Shown: positions 36,217 through 45,165 of the stretch, one piece after another
Layout: each line of letters starts with the position of its first letter
How positions within the stretch are numbered: the first letter of the stretch is position 1
Source of the DNA: Chloroflexota bacterium
Lineage (GTDB): Bacteria; Chloroflexota; Anaerolineae; Aggregatilineales; Phototrophicaceae
Direction: 5' to 3'
Length of the DNA: 64,000 nucleotides
Assembly (NCBI GenBank): GCA_028875185.1
Contig: JAPPFH010000002.1
Coordinates: forward strand, 62,001-126,000
Program-made: the position numbers and the translations under genes
Notes under the pieces: model-generated
What the model was told of the DNA's origin: nothing
Seen by the model: the letters and a program-made list of their open reading frames with translations, nothing else
Database searches by the model: none

Positions 36217-37595
36217 GACCGCTCTGCGAGGAATTTGTCCGCAATCAGATTGGCGTCGCCCGCGCTGAAAATCAATACAGCTGCCGGCGCGCGGACTTTG
36301 CGGCGCAATATGTCGGCAGCAGCATCGAACGAGGGCACGTAGTCTGCGCGGCATTCGATTGACATGGCCTTCACCAGCGCCTCGCTGGAAACGCCCTTGA
36401 GCGGCGCCTCGCGCGCGGCGAAGATGGGTGTAACCAGCACGCCTTGCGCGTCCGCAAACGCTGTGACAAAACCCCGCCAAAACTGTTTTACGCGGGAATA
36501 CGTATGCGGCTGCCAAACAGCCCAGATTTGACACTCGGGAAAATGCAGGCGCGCCGCCTCGATATTGACCCTGATTTCGCTGGGATGGTGCGCGTAATCA
36601 TCAATCACGGTCACGCCGTCGCGCTCGCCGCGGACCTCGAATCGCCGAGCTGTCGCCCGGAAACTGGATAGCGCATCGGCGCTTTCCTCGGGGCTGACGC
36701 CGCGCCGCTCCGCTGCGGCAATCGCCGCCAGCGCGTTCAATACATTGTGCGCGCCGGGTACGCCCAGCGTCAATTCGGCGCGCGGCGAACTATGGCGCAA
36801 TATACTGGCGATAACTGACCCGCCGCTGAATCGCAGATCCTCCGCCCGCCATTCCGCCGCCGCGTTGTTGATGCCGTATGTGGTCAGATTGCCCCCGCCA
36901 GCTTGATGCGCTTCAGCGATTGACAGCGCCGCGTCGTCATCAGCGCAGGCCACCAAATGTCCCTCAGGCGCAATGGCGTCGACGAAAATCCGGAACGCGA
37001 TAAGCGTCTGCGCAGGCGTCTTGAAGAAATCGGGATGGTCGTGCTCAACATTGGTTACGACGGCAAGCTGCGGGCGCAGCCCATGGAACATATTGTCATA
37101 CTCATCGGCTTCGATGACGAAAGACGGTCCCTGGCCGACTCCGGCGTTCGTTCCCCAATTTGCCAGTGTGCCGCCGACAATAAAACTCGGATCTTGAGCC
37201 GCGCGCTTCAGGACATGAATGATCATGGAGGTCGTCGTTGTCTTGCCATGTGTGCCCGCGATCGCAATCGTATCGCAATTATGAAGGATCGCGCCCATAA
37301 AGTCCTTGCGAGTGTAGACCGGGATATTCCGCGCTCGCGCAGCCAAGATCTCGACGTGGTCGGCGGCGGCGGCTGATGTGGCCAAGACCACATCGGCGCC
37401 TTTGACATGCCGCTCGTCATGACCAACAGAGACGCGCGCGCCAGCGGCCGCCAAAGCCGCTGTAAGCGGGTTGCCCTTCAAGTCCGACCCGCTCACGGTG
37501 TAGCCACGCTCCAGCAGAATCCGCGCAATCGCCGACAAACCGGCGCCGCCAATCCCGATGAAGTGAATGCGTTGGCTCGTTTCCAGCTTCAGCAT
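36213..37595 (-). CDS. murC: UDP-N-acetylmuramate--L-alanine ligase
   Basis: 460 residues. It adds L-alanine to UDP-MurNAc. The N-domain starts HFIGIGGAGLSAIARILLERG, the ATP-binding motif GTHGKTTTTSM is near 110, and the C-domain has DDYAHHPSEIR and QPHTYSRVK. Complete. ATG at 37595, 62 bases after murG. Confidence 0.97.
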   Translation of the reverse strand: MLKLETSQRIHFIGIGGAGLSAIARILLERGYTVSGSDLKGNPLTAALAAAGARVSVGHDERHVKGADVVLATSAAAADHVEILAARARNIPVYTRKDFMGAILHNCDTIAIAGTHGKTTTTSMIIHVLKRAAQDPSFIVGGTLANWGTNAGVGQGPSFVIEADEYDNMFHGLRPQLAVVTNVEHDHPDFFKTPAQTLIAFRIFVDAIAPEGHLVACADDDAALSIAEAHQAGGGNLTTYGINNAAAEWRAEDLRFSGGSVIASILRHSSPRAELTLGVPGAHNVLNALAAIAAAERRGVSPEESADALSSFRATARRFEVRGERDGVTVIDDYAHHPSEIRVNIEAARLHFPECQIWAVWQPHTYSRVKQFWRGFVTAFADAQGVLVTPIFAAREAPLKGVSSEALVKAMSIECRADYVPSFDAAADILRRKVRAPAAVLIFSAGDANLIADKFLAERS

Positions 37596-37657
37596 CTATC
37601 GGCAATGCCTTTCCCATTCGCGCGTCTAATGGCGGGCAAGCACGGTCCGATTGCAGT

Positions 37658-38761
37658 TCAACTCGCGCTTGTTTCCATCAATAGCCCCGCCAAGGCGGCC
37701 GCGCCATCGCGCTCGCCCAGCGCCCGCGAGCGCCGGCTCATCTCGCTTAGCCGCGCGTCGTCATGCAGTAGCGCGGTTACGGAGTCATACAGCTTGGCTG
37801 GCAAGTCTTCATCGTTCAACTGAATCGCCGCGCCCCGCTTGCATAGATAATCAGCATTCACCTTCTGATAGCGCCAGGCGTGCGGATAAGGCGCCAGGAT
37901 CGCTGGCAGACCAAATAGCGGGAGCTCCGCCAGCGTGCTGGCGCCCGCGCGGCATACGACCAAATCAGCGGCGGCCAGCGCCAGCCCCATATCGTCGTGC
38001 AAATAGGGGAAGGCTTGATAGTCGGGGTGGTCCGCCAATTCGCCCGCCGCCTGCAACGCTCGCTCCCAATCCAGCTCGCCAGTGATATGCAGGATCTGCG
38101 CGCCATCATCCAGCAAGTGCCCGAGATGCGCTGCCAGCGCGATATTGATGCTGCGAGCGCCGCGGCTGCCGCCAAAGACCAGCAGAGTCCTGCGCGTCGA
38201 ATCCAGCGTGAAGCGCTCAAGCGCCTTTTCGCGCGTCGCTGTCAGCCGGCTGCCTTGCAGGGGATAGCCGGTGACGACCGTTTTCCCCGGTGGAAAATAC
38301 CGCGCTGACGTCTCAACCGAGATGGCGATGATCGCGGCGAAATGCCGCAAGACTTTGATTGTCAAGCCCGGTTCAATATCGGGCAGGTGGATGACGATGG
38401 GAATGCCGAGCGCGCGCGCGGACAGCGCCACGGGCAAGTTGGCCCAGCCACCTGTAAGCAGAATGACTCGCGGACGGATCTGTAATAGCTTAACCAGCGA
38501 TTGAATTGAGCCGACGCCTAATTTTACCAGGCTGTTCGCGGCGCGGAGCGGATTGACGCCGTGCAAGGGTCCGGCGAAGACTTCATGATAGTCGTCGAAG
38601 TCAAGCGCCGATTGCAGAACCAGCTCGCGTTCCATGCCGCCTGCCGAGCCGACGAAGTGCAGCTCCGGCGCCTTACCGTGGTCCCGCCGCAGCGCTTGGG
38701 CGGTCGCCAGCGCGGGATAAACGTGCCCGCCGGTTCCGCCAGCTCCGATCAAGATTCGCAA
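37658..38761 (-). CDS. murG: UDP-GlcNAc--lipid I N-acetylglucosaminyltransferase
   Basis: 367 residues. It adds GlcNAc to lipid I on the inner face to make lipid II. The start RILIGAGGTGGHVYPA, the donor-site GGSRGARSIN and the C-terminal VCRAGASTLAEL are typical. The likely start is TTG at 38761 because GGAG stands eight bases before it. This overlaps the end of ftsW by 89 bases in another frame. An in-frame ATG at 38806 is possible but would overlap more. Confidence 0.95.
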   Translation of the reverse strand: MRILIGAGGTGGHVYPALATAQALRRDHGKAPELHFVGSAGGMERELVLQSALDFDDYHEVFAGPLHGVNPLRAANSLVKLGVGSIQSLVKLLQIRPRVILLTGGWANLPVALSARALGIPIVIHLPDIEPGLTIKVLRHFAAIIAISVETSARYFPPGKTVVTGYPLQGSRLTATREKALERFTLDSTRRTLLVFGGSRGARSINIALAAHLGHLLDDGAQILHITGELDWERALQAAGELADHPDYQAFPYLHDDMGLALAAADLVVCRAGASTLAELPLFGLPAILAPYPHAWRYQKVNADYLCKRGAAIQLNDEDLPAKLYDSVTALLHDDARLSEMSRRSRALGERDGAAALAGLLMETSAS

Positions 38762-39995
38762 TATCGCTTCTCCGTTCCGCAGTTGATTTCCGCCGCGTCG
38801 CCACACGATAGACGCTCAGCATCAATCCAACGCCGATCATCACCACCAGCAGCGAAGAACCGCCGAAGCTGATTAGGGGCAAGGGCACACCGGTTGAGGG
38901 AACGGCGCCCGTCATTACGGCGATGTTCAGCAGCGCCTGGACAATCACCCAGGACGTGAAACCGACGCAGAGCAGCGAGCCGAAGTTGTCCTTGGCGCGG
39001 CGCGCAAATTGGAAGCCGCGGATGGCGAAGACTATGTACAAGGAGACAACAATGGCGGCGCCCAGGACGCCAAGCTCCTCGCCAATAATGGCGAAAATGC
39101 TATCCGTATGAGGCGCCGGCAACGCCCCGAATTTCTGCTCCGAGTGACCGATGCCTACGCCGATCCAACCGCCGCGCAAAAATGCGGTGATCGCCTGCAG
39201 CGTATGGTAATCCGATAAGGTGACATCGCTGAAGCCGGCCAGAAAGTCGGCGATGCGCTGCTGCGCATAGGGCCGGCTTTCAATCACAATCACCGACACG
39301 ACGCCGGCCAATCCGCCCACCGCTCCCATCTGTATAATGTTGGCGCCGGCGACAAAGTACATGACGCCCGCTGTTAGCGCGACAATCGCCGCCGAACTTA
39401 GATCCGGCTGCGATACGATAAGGCCGCTCAATGTACCCACAACGATCATAAACGGTATGAGGCCGAAAAAGAAGTTGTCAACCCGGGTGTTCTTGGAGCC
39501 CAGCCACGCGGCCATGTAGAGCACAGTTGCAAACTCCGCCAGCTCTCCCGGTTGAAAGCGCCCGCCGCTGAACGAGCGCTGGGCGCCGAATTTGACCTCG
39601 CCGAATAAGCGCACGGCAACCAGCAGCACAATTGTCAGCAGCAGCAGCCAAAAGGCGAATCGCTTCCAAAAGCGGTAATCGATCGCGGCAAATATGAGCA
39701 ACGCCGTCACTGACAGTACGACATTGCGCAGATGTTCCTCCACGAAAAAGCCGGTCGCCGTGCCGTAGGTATTGTTGCTCCAGTCCCAGGTTGAGCTGAA
39801 CACCATCAGCGAACCTATAGCCAACAATAAGAGGACTGCCGCCACCATGGGTTTGTCCAGCGTCGCCAGAAAGCGCCGCCTCTGAAATGCGGCCGAGCGG
39901 GCGCCAGAGGCGCTTTCCGCCGAGGGAAAGACGCCCCGTCGAATCGCGCGGCGGATGCGACGCTGTCTGGCGTCATGCTTGTGTCGCTCAGTCAT
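38673..39995 (-). CDS. ftsW: Lipid II polymerase/flippase FtsW (SEDS family)
   Basis: 440 residues with about ten membrane helices. SEDS glycosyltransferase of septal wall synthesis. Typical stretches are GAQRSFSGGRFQPGELAE, LSGLIVSQPDLSSA, and the C-terminal PSTGVPLPLISFGGSS. A basic N-terminus of about 45 residues precedes the first helix. ATG at 39995 with GGAG five bases upstream. The last 30 residues are coded within the overlap with murG and are polar. Confidence 0.97.
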   Translation of the reverse strand: MTERHKHDARQRRIRRAIRRGVFPSAESASGARSAAFQRRRFLATLDKPMVAAVLLLLAIGSLMVFSSTWDWSNNTYGTATGFFVEEHLRNVVLSVTALLIFAAIDYRFWKRFAFWLLLLTIVLLVAVRLFGEVKFGAQRSFSGGRFQPGELAEFATVLYMAAWLGSKNTRVDNFFFGLIPFMIVVGTLSGLIVSQPDLSSAAIVALTAGVMYFVAGANIIQMGAVGGLAGVVSVIVIESRPYAQQRIADFLAGFSDVTLSDYHTLQAITAFLRGGWIGVGIGHSEQKFGALPAPHTDSIFAIIGEELGVLGAAIVVSLYIVFAIRGFQFARRAKDNFGSLLCVGFTSWVIVQALLNIAVMTGAVPSTGVPLPLISFGGSSLLVVMIGVGLMLSVYRVATRRKSTAERRSDIANLDRSWRNRRARLSRAGDRPSAAAGPR

Positions 39996-40085
39996 AGCGT
40001 CTCCATATGGGATTGGCGAATCGGCCGGTATCGATTGCCAAACGCAAGCCGCCCCCTGCTGACAAACTTCCCTTTTTAATGCTTT

Positions 40086-40103
40086 GGGTCGCGTAGACAC
40101 TGA
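40086..40103. repeat. Short intergenic repeat, copy 2
   Basis: GGGTCGCGTAGACACTGA, 18 bases identical to 46253-46270. It lies in the gap between murD and ftsW. Confidence 0.6.
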
Positions 40104-40192
40104 TCATCGGAAGGGCTGCGGCCGCCTTTAGACTTGGCAAATTCACTGTATTGCCGCTCATGCTCCTACCGCCGGCTGAATGATGATGACCA

Positions 40193-41602
40193 TTATAGTT
40201 GAGAAACCAATTGACGAAAGTGATCCCCGCGCTCGGCGAAATCCTCATAGGCATCGTAGCTGGTGCCGCCCGGCGAAAGCAGAACGACATCGCCGGCTTT
40301 GGCCACTTCCGCCGCCTTTTCCACCGCCTGTTCCAACGTCTGCGCGCGCGAAACCTTGCCGTCGCCGACGCGCATCTTCGACAGCAGCTTCATCACCTTG
40401 GTCGACACTTGTTTGTCGCCGTCGTCGCCGAAGACGATGATATGCCGCGCTTTGCGCAAAGCAAACGACATCGCCGCTTCCCAGGGCAAGTCTTTATCAG
40501 TGCCGCCGATAAGGAGCACAAGCGGCTCATCATAGCTCGCCAGTGCGGCCAGGGTGCGTTCGGGCGCCGTGGCGATGCTATCATTCACCCAGGCGACGCC
40601 CTTGAGCGAGCGCACTGTTTCCAGGCGGTGCTCAATCGGGCTGAAGGCGCGTATCGCTTCTTGCATTACATCGGGCGCAAGGCCTGGTCGGTCGATTGCC
40701 AATCCCATCGAGCCGGTGATCGCGCAGGCAGCCAGCACATTCAAGACATTGTGATCGCCACGCAGCGGGATGTCGTTCCGCTCGCAGACGACATGGGGGC
40801 TCGCGTTATAACTGGCGGAGCCGGCGACTAGCAGTCGCCCCCCCAGCATGAAGGCGCCATCCGGCATCATCTCGTATTGGCTGAATGCCAGCAGTTCGCC
40901 CGCGACGATTTGTTCAAGGGATCTGCTTCCCTCGTCATCCCAGCCGAGCACCGCTACATCGCCAGGACCCTGGTAGCGCAGTATATTGGCTTTCGCCGAC
41001 GCATAACTCTCGAAGCTCCCGTGCCTGTCAAGGTGGTTGGGTGTCAAATTGAGCACCGCGCCGACTTGTGGGCTCCTCGTCATCAACTCCAGTTGAAAAC
41101 TGGAAAGCTCCATGACGACAATATCATTTGCCTTGATGCGCGGCAGGTCCCCGATCAGCGGATTGCCGATGTTGCCGCCCAGCCACACCTTGTAGCCAGC
41201 CCGTTTCACGATGCTGGCCACCAGCACGGTCGTAGTGGTCTTGCCGGCGCTGCCGGTAATGCCAATCACCGGCGCCGGGCAGCGCTCGATGAAGAGCTGC
41301 GCGTCATTGGTGAAATGTATGCCGCGTCTGCGCGCCAACTTCAGCACCGGGAGATCCAGCGGGACACCGCCGGAAACGCAGACGCAGCGCGCCCCGTCCA
41401 AGACTTCGTTCCGATGCCCGCCGAGCTGAAAGCGGACGCCCGGAAAGTCGCGGCGCCGCAGCCCCAACTCCTTTGCGCTGCGGCTGTCCGTTATCGTGAC
41501 CTCAGCGCCCGCCGTCGGCAGCCAGCGCGCCAAGGCTTTGCCACCCCGGCCAAAGCCAAATACAACAACTCTTTTTCCAGCCAGGGAATCTCGTTCAGGC
41601 AT
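40193..41602 (-). CDS. murD: UDP-N-acetylmuramoylalanine--D-glutamate ligase
   Basis: 469 residues. It adds D-glutamate to UDP-MurNAc-L-Ala. The N-domain starts with VVVFGFGRGGKALARWL, the ATP motif GITGSAGKTTTTVLV is near 115, and the central NLTPNHLDRHGSFESY and NDSIATAPERTLAAL and the C-terminal LLSPGGTSYDAYEDFAERG are typical. ATG at 41602. A perfect TATAAT lies 49 bases upstream. Confidence 0.97.
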   Translation of the reverse strand: MPERDSLAGKRVVVFGFGRGGKALARWLPTAGAEVTITDSRSAKELGLRRRDFPGVRFQLGGHRNEVLDGARCVCVSGGVPLDLPVLKLARRRGIHFTNDAQLFIERCPAPVIGITGSAGKTTTTVLVASIVKRAGYKVWLGGNIGNPLIGDLPRIKANDIVVMELSSFQLELMTRSPQVGAVLNLTPNHLDRHGSFESYASAKANILRYQGPGDVAVLGWDDEGSRSLEQIVAGELLAFSQYEMMPDGAFMLGGRLLVAGSASYNASPHVVCERNDIPLRGDHNVLNVLAACAITGSMGLAIDRPGLAPDVMQEAIRAFSPIEHRLETVRSLKGVAWVNDSIATAPERTLAALASYDEPLVLLIGGTDKDLPWEAAMSFALRKARHIIVFGDDGDKQVSTKVMKLLSKMRVGDGKVSRAQTLEQAVEKAAEVAKAGDVVLLSPGGTSYDAYEDFAERGDHFRQLVSQL

Positions 41603-41650
41603 TTTCGCGAGGCGATCTCTTTCCCGTGCGCGAAATAAGGAACATGTTCA

Positions 41651-41656
41651 ATTATA
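41651..41656 (-). promoter_or_regulatory. Candidate internal dcw promoter before murD
   Basis: Minus-strand TATAAT (perfect -10) in the 179-base gap between mraY and murD. No good -35 is seen. Confidence 0.4.
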
Positions 41657-41781
41657 GTGGATTGGTCTTTTGCGGTTTGGCGTCAAGCAGCCAATTCGCA
41701 TTGAATGGGCTGTCCGTTACTGGACGTGAGAACCCGCCATTCGCCCCCCATACCCGGCCCCGTCCGCTAAGCCGCCGCGTC

Positions 41782-42807
41782 TCACAATAATGCCAGCGCG
41801 ACGCCGACGAATGCGCTGAGAATGCCGATCAGCCAAAATCGCTGCACGATCTGCGTCTCGCTCCAGCCGCCTAACTCAAAGTGATGATGGATGGGCGTGC
41901 GGCGGAAGGGCCGAATGTCAACGCCGTAGAAACGGCGGCTCAGTTTGGCGGAGGCGACTTGCAGAAGCACGCTCACGATTTCCATGACCGGCACAATCGC
42001 GATCACCGGCAGCAGCAGCCATTCGCCAGTCATTACCGCGACAGTACCCAGCGTGGCGCCCAGCGCCAGCGAGCCGGTGTCGCCCATAAACAACTGCGCC
42101 GGATGCGCGTTGTACCAGAGAAAGGCGAAACAAGCGCCAACGATGACGAAACACAATTCGACCATGTAGATCTGATCATGCAAGAAGGCGATAATGCCAA
42201 AAGCGCCGAAAGCGCTGGCGGTGATGATGCCGGCTAAGCCATCGAGCCCGTCGGTCAGGTTAGTCGCGTTGGATGACGCGACGATGACGAAGGTGCTGAT
42301 TGGGATGAAGAGCAGCGGATGAAGCGGGACCCTGGCGTCGACCAGGGGCAGATGAAGACTGTTCGCGTAAGAGAATTCAAAGTAAGAAATTATCGCTGAG
42401 GCGCTTAATGCCAGCAAGATTTGCAGGGTGAATTTCAGCTTGCCCGAAAGCCCCTCGCCGATGTTGCCGCGCGAGGTCTGAATGCCTTCCCAATCATCAA
42501 TCAAGCCCAGCAGGGCGAAGCCTATCAGCACGATCAGCGGCACGAGAATGCTGCGTCCTTCGCCGACTTCGACAATGCGGGAGATGTTGAGCGCCAGGGT
42601 GACCGCGATGGCCGGCAGGATAATCATGATGCCGCCCATGGTCGGCGTGCCGATCTTGCGCGCATGGTGGCTGTCCATCAGTTCGGCGCGGATCTGCTTG
42701 CCCAAATTGAAGCGATGCAGAACCTCGACGAATGGACCGCCCCAGATGACGCCGAGCAAAAAGGTCGCGCCGCCTACAGTGAGCGCCAGCGGAAATTGGC
42801 CGTCCAT
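41782..42807 (-). CDS. mraY: Phospho-N-acetylmuramoyl-pentapeptide transferase
   Basis: 341 residues with about ten membrane helices. It moves phospho-MurNAc-pentapeptide to undecaprenyl phosphate, giving lipid I. Seen are DSHHARKIGTPTMGG, NATNLTDGLDGLAG with the catalytic aspartates, MGDTGSLALGA and the metal-associated TPIHHHFEL. ATG at 42807 is used; the longer frame upstream lies inside ftsI. Gap of 13 bases to ftsI. Confidence 0.97.
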   Translation of the reverse strand: MDGQFPLALTVGGATFLLGVIWGGPFVEVLHRFNLGKQIRAELMDSHHARKIGTPTMGGIMIILPAIAVTLALNISRIVEVGEGRSILVPLIVLIGFALLGLIDDWEGIQTSRGNIGEGLSGKLKFTLQILLALSASAIISYFEFSYANSLHLPLVDARVPLHPLLFIPISTFVIVASSNATNLTDGLDGLAGIITASAFGAFGIIAFLHDQIYMVELCFVIVGACFAFLWYNAHPAQLFMGDTGSLALGATLGTVAVMTGEWLLLPVIAIVPVMEIVSVLLQVASAKLSRRFYGVDIRPFRRTPIHHHFELGGWSETQIVQRFWLIGILSAFVGVALALL

Positions 42808-42820
42808 AATTCCACGCTTC

Positions 42821-44590
42821 CTAGCTTTCTTCGGCTTCGAGGGCGGTCCTGTCCGCTGCCAGGCGATTGCGCGCTTCGTCATCCGGAATTTCGAGCAGAA
42901 TCACCAGCCGGTCTGCGATGCGCTTGAACACCTGCGGCGTAACCGCATAGCCGTAATACGCATTTGGGCGGTCCAGCTTAACCAAGATGACCGCCTGCGG
43001 ATCATCGGCGGGCAGCGCGCCGACGAAAGTAACTATCGACGAGTGCTCGCCATATTCCTGACCGACCGCAGTCGAGATCCAGGCGGTGCCCGGCTTGCCA
43101 GCGACGGTATAGCCGCGCATGAACGCGCCCGGCGCGCCTTCGCGCACCACTCGGATCATCATGTCTCTGACGATCGCGGCAGTCTCCGAAGATACGACGC
43201 GGCGTACGGTTGTGGGGCGCGCTTCTTCAACGCCATCTTCGCCGATCACTTGCCTTACGATGCGCGCCTGCCGCATAATGCCATCATTGGCGAGCGCGCT
43301 GAAGGCGGTGATCAACTGCATAGAGGTAACCTTCAGATCCTGACCGAAACTATTGTAGCCGAGGTAACTCTCGTTCCAATTGGTATCGCCCAGCATCCTC
43401 ACCTCGCCCGGCTCTTCAGCGAACAAGCCCACGCCTGTCGGTTGACCGAAGCCGAAAGCCCGCATCATGCTGTAAAACTTCTCGATGCCCATCTCAAGCC
43501 CGATGGTCGCCGCGCCCACATTCAGAGATCGGATCAAGACAGTCGCCGCATCCGAAACGCCATGCGACTGAAAGTGTCTATTATAAATCTCCTGCCCACC
43601 CACTTCCAGCAAGCCGCTGTCATTGTACGTCCAATAAGGTGTGATCGCGCCTGTTTCAAGCGCGCTCGCCACCGTCAACGCCTGCATAATTGAGCCCGGT
43701 TCGTAAGCGTCCTGAACCGCGGAGTTTACCAGCAAGCTTGGATCTTCAATTTCCAGGAAGCGATTTGGATCCATGGTGGGGTAGTTTGCCAAAGCCAGGA
43801 CATCGCCGTTGCGCGGATCCATCACGATAACGGCGCCGCGATACGCTTGGTATTCGTCTACCGCCGCCTTTAATTCGCTCTCGACCCAGAACTGAACATC
43901 TCGATCCAGCGTCAGCACGATATCTTTGCCGCGCTGTTCCGCCGGTCGTTCTTCCGGCAGGCCAAACGGCACATTGCTAATTGACAGATCCAGCACGCGC
44001 CCTGACAGCGTATCGTTAAAGGCGCCTTCCACACCGAGCGTACCCACCAGCCCTTCATCCAACACGATGCCGATCACGTGGGCGGCGAGCGTCCCTTGCG
44101 GATAAAAGCGCTTGGGTATCTCTTCCAGCCCAAGCGAGATTTCATCAAGCGCGGCGATCGCCTGGCCCTGTTCCGCCGAAATCGGACCGGCGACGAATTC
44201 CCAGACATTCTCACTGTTGATCTTGCGGAAGAGCTCGAATTCGTCGATGTCCAGGACGGCCGCCATGTCCTTCATCAGCCGCTCGTCGTCCGCGACCAGC
44301 GCCGGGCTGACGCCGAGACGATACTGCACGATGTTGAATGCGAGCGGCTCGCCGTCTCGGTCGAATATGAGACCGCGCTCGGCCGGAACGCGGAGCGTTG
44401 TGTTTGTAACGGAGCTGCCGATCTTTTCCAGTTCTTGCCGCACGGATCTCGGGAAGAACTGGAAATTCGCCAGATTGATGACCAGGTAGGCGGCCATCAA
44501 TATAAGGAAGATGGCGACAAAGGGCAGCCGCGCCTGGATTGTCGATTGCTGCTGTGTAAGTCCTTGCATGAGTTCGGATGCTCGCGTCAA
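42821..44590 (-). CDS. ftsI: FtsI-like penicillin-binding protein with altered active-site motifs
   Basis: 589 residues. One N-terminal membrane helix (about 23-44), a PBP dimerisation domain starting RVPAERGLIFDRDGE, and a C-terminal transpeptidase domain. By position and domains it is the septal class B penicillin-binding protein. Its active-site motifs are unusual: the SxxK box reads SIMQ (Ser300, Gln303), SxN is intact (S355-L-N357), and KTG reads KPG (499-501). Without the general-base Lys the transpeptidase is probably weak or inactive, so it may be a scaffold, with another PBP doing the crosslinking. The reading frame is intact. The start may be TTG at 44590, overlapping the ftsL stop, or ATG at 44569. 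Confidence 0.93.
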   Translation of the reverse strand: MTRASELMQGLTQQQSTIQARLPFVAIFLILMAAYLVINLANFQFFPRSVRQELEKIGSSVTNTTLRVPAERGLIFDRDGEPLAFNIVQYRLGVSPALVADDERLMKDMAAVLDIDEFELFRKINSENVWEFVAGPISAEQGQAIAALDEISLGLEEIPKRFYPQGTLAAHVIGIVLDEGLVGTLGVEGAFNDTLSGRVLDLSISNVPFGLPEERPAEQRGKDIVLTLDRDVQFWVESELKAAVDEYQAYRGAVIVMDPRNGDVLALANYPTMDPNRFLEIEDPSLLVNSAVQDAYEPGSIMQALTVASALETGAITPYWTYNDSGLLEVGGQEIYNRHFQSHGVSDAATVLIRSLNVGAATIGLEMGIEKFYSMMRAFGFGQPTGVGLFAEEPGEVRMLGDTNWNESYLGYNSFGQDLKVTSMQLITAFSALANDGIMRQARIVRQVIGEDGVEEARPTTVRRVVSSETAAIVRDMMIRVVREGAPGAFMRGYTVAGKPGTAWISTAVGQEYGEHSSIVTFVGALPADDPQAVILVKLDRPNAYYGYAVTPQVFKRIADRLVILLEIPDDEARNRLAADRTALEAEES

Positions 44591-45057
44591 CTGCCAAAAG
44601 ACTCAAACTGGTCTCGCAGGACGGTGAATTGCCGCGCCAGCCAGCCGCCAAATGTTTCTTGATAAGCTGGCAGCGATGCGTCGAGTTGGCTTGGCGCATT
44701 CGACTCCAGCGGCGCATCCACTCGCTGCGGATTGTAGCCCTCGATCAAGAGATAATCGATGTCGTTGTTGGTCGCCGGCCGAAAGCCGATCTCGACCGCG
44801 CGCGCATGTAGACGCGGCAAGGTACGGAAGCTGGCGATCTCGCCAATGAGCTGCTCATTCTGGCGTTTCAATTGATCGCGGTGACTGATGAGGTCTTCAA
44901 TCTCCCGATTGGTGATGGCGAAGGACGCCACCTGCGAAAGATACAGGCTTCCCAAGATCAGCAGTACGGCGACGCCAAGAATCGCCATGGCGGTCGCCTG
45001 ATTGCGTGTGCGAAAGCGTTTGCGACTGAATGTGTGCTGAATCCAAGCCTGCGACAT
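44587..45057 (-). CDS. ftsL: FtsL/DivIC-like septum protein
   Basis: 156 residues. A cytoplasmic basic stretch, one membrane helix at about 24-46 (AILGVAVLLILGSLYLSQ) and a coiled coil (about 50-76, REIEDLISHRDQLKRQNEQLIGE) match FtsL or DivIC, the membrane partners of FtsQ. The tail of about 70 residues is longer than in most. Sequence identity in this family is low, so the assignment rests on position between rsmH and ftsI and on this layout. Confidence 0.8.
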   Translation of the reverse strand: MSQAWIQHTFSRKRFRTRNQATAMAILGVAVLLILGSLYLSQVASFAITNREIEDLISHRDQLKRQNEQLIGEIASFRTLPRLHARAVEIGFRPATNNDIDYLLIEGYNPQRVDAPLESNAPSQLDASLPAYQETFGGWLARQFTVLRDQFESFGS

Positions 45058-45165
45058 GGACCATTGCTATCCATACAGTTGAGCCCGCGCCACCGGCAAT
45101 GCTGCGGCGGCCGCGCCCGGTATTCTTTCAAATGTATTCGGATTGGCGTATCGCGCAACTCGCCA

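Noticed and set aside
39988..40161. 57-residue frame between murD and ftsW
   Set aside because: AGGAG is only one base from its ATG, it contains the intergenic repeat, and it overlaps the ftsW start. Probably chance.
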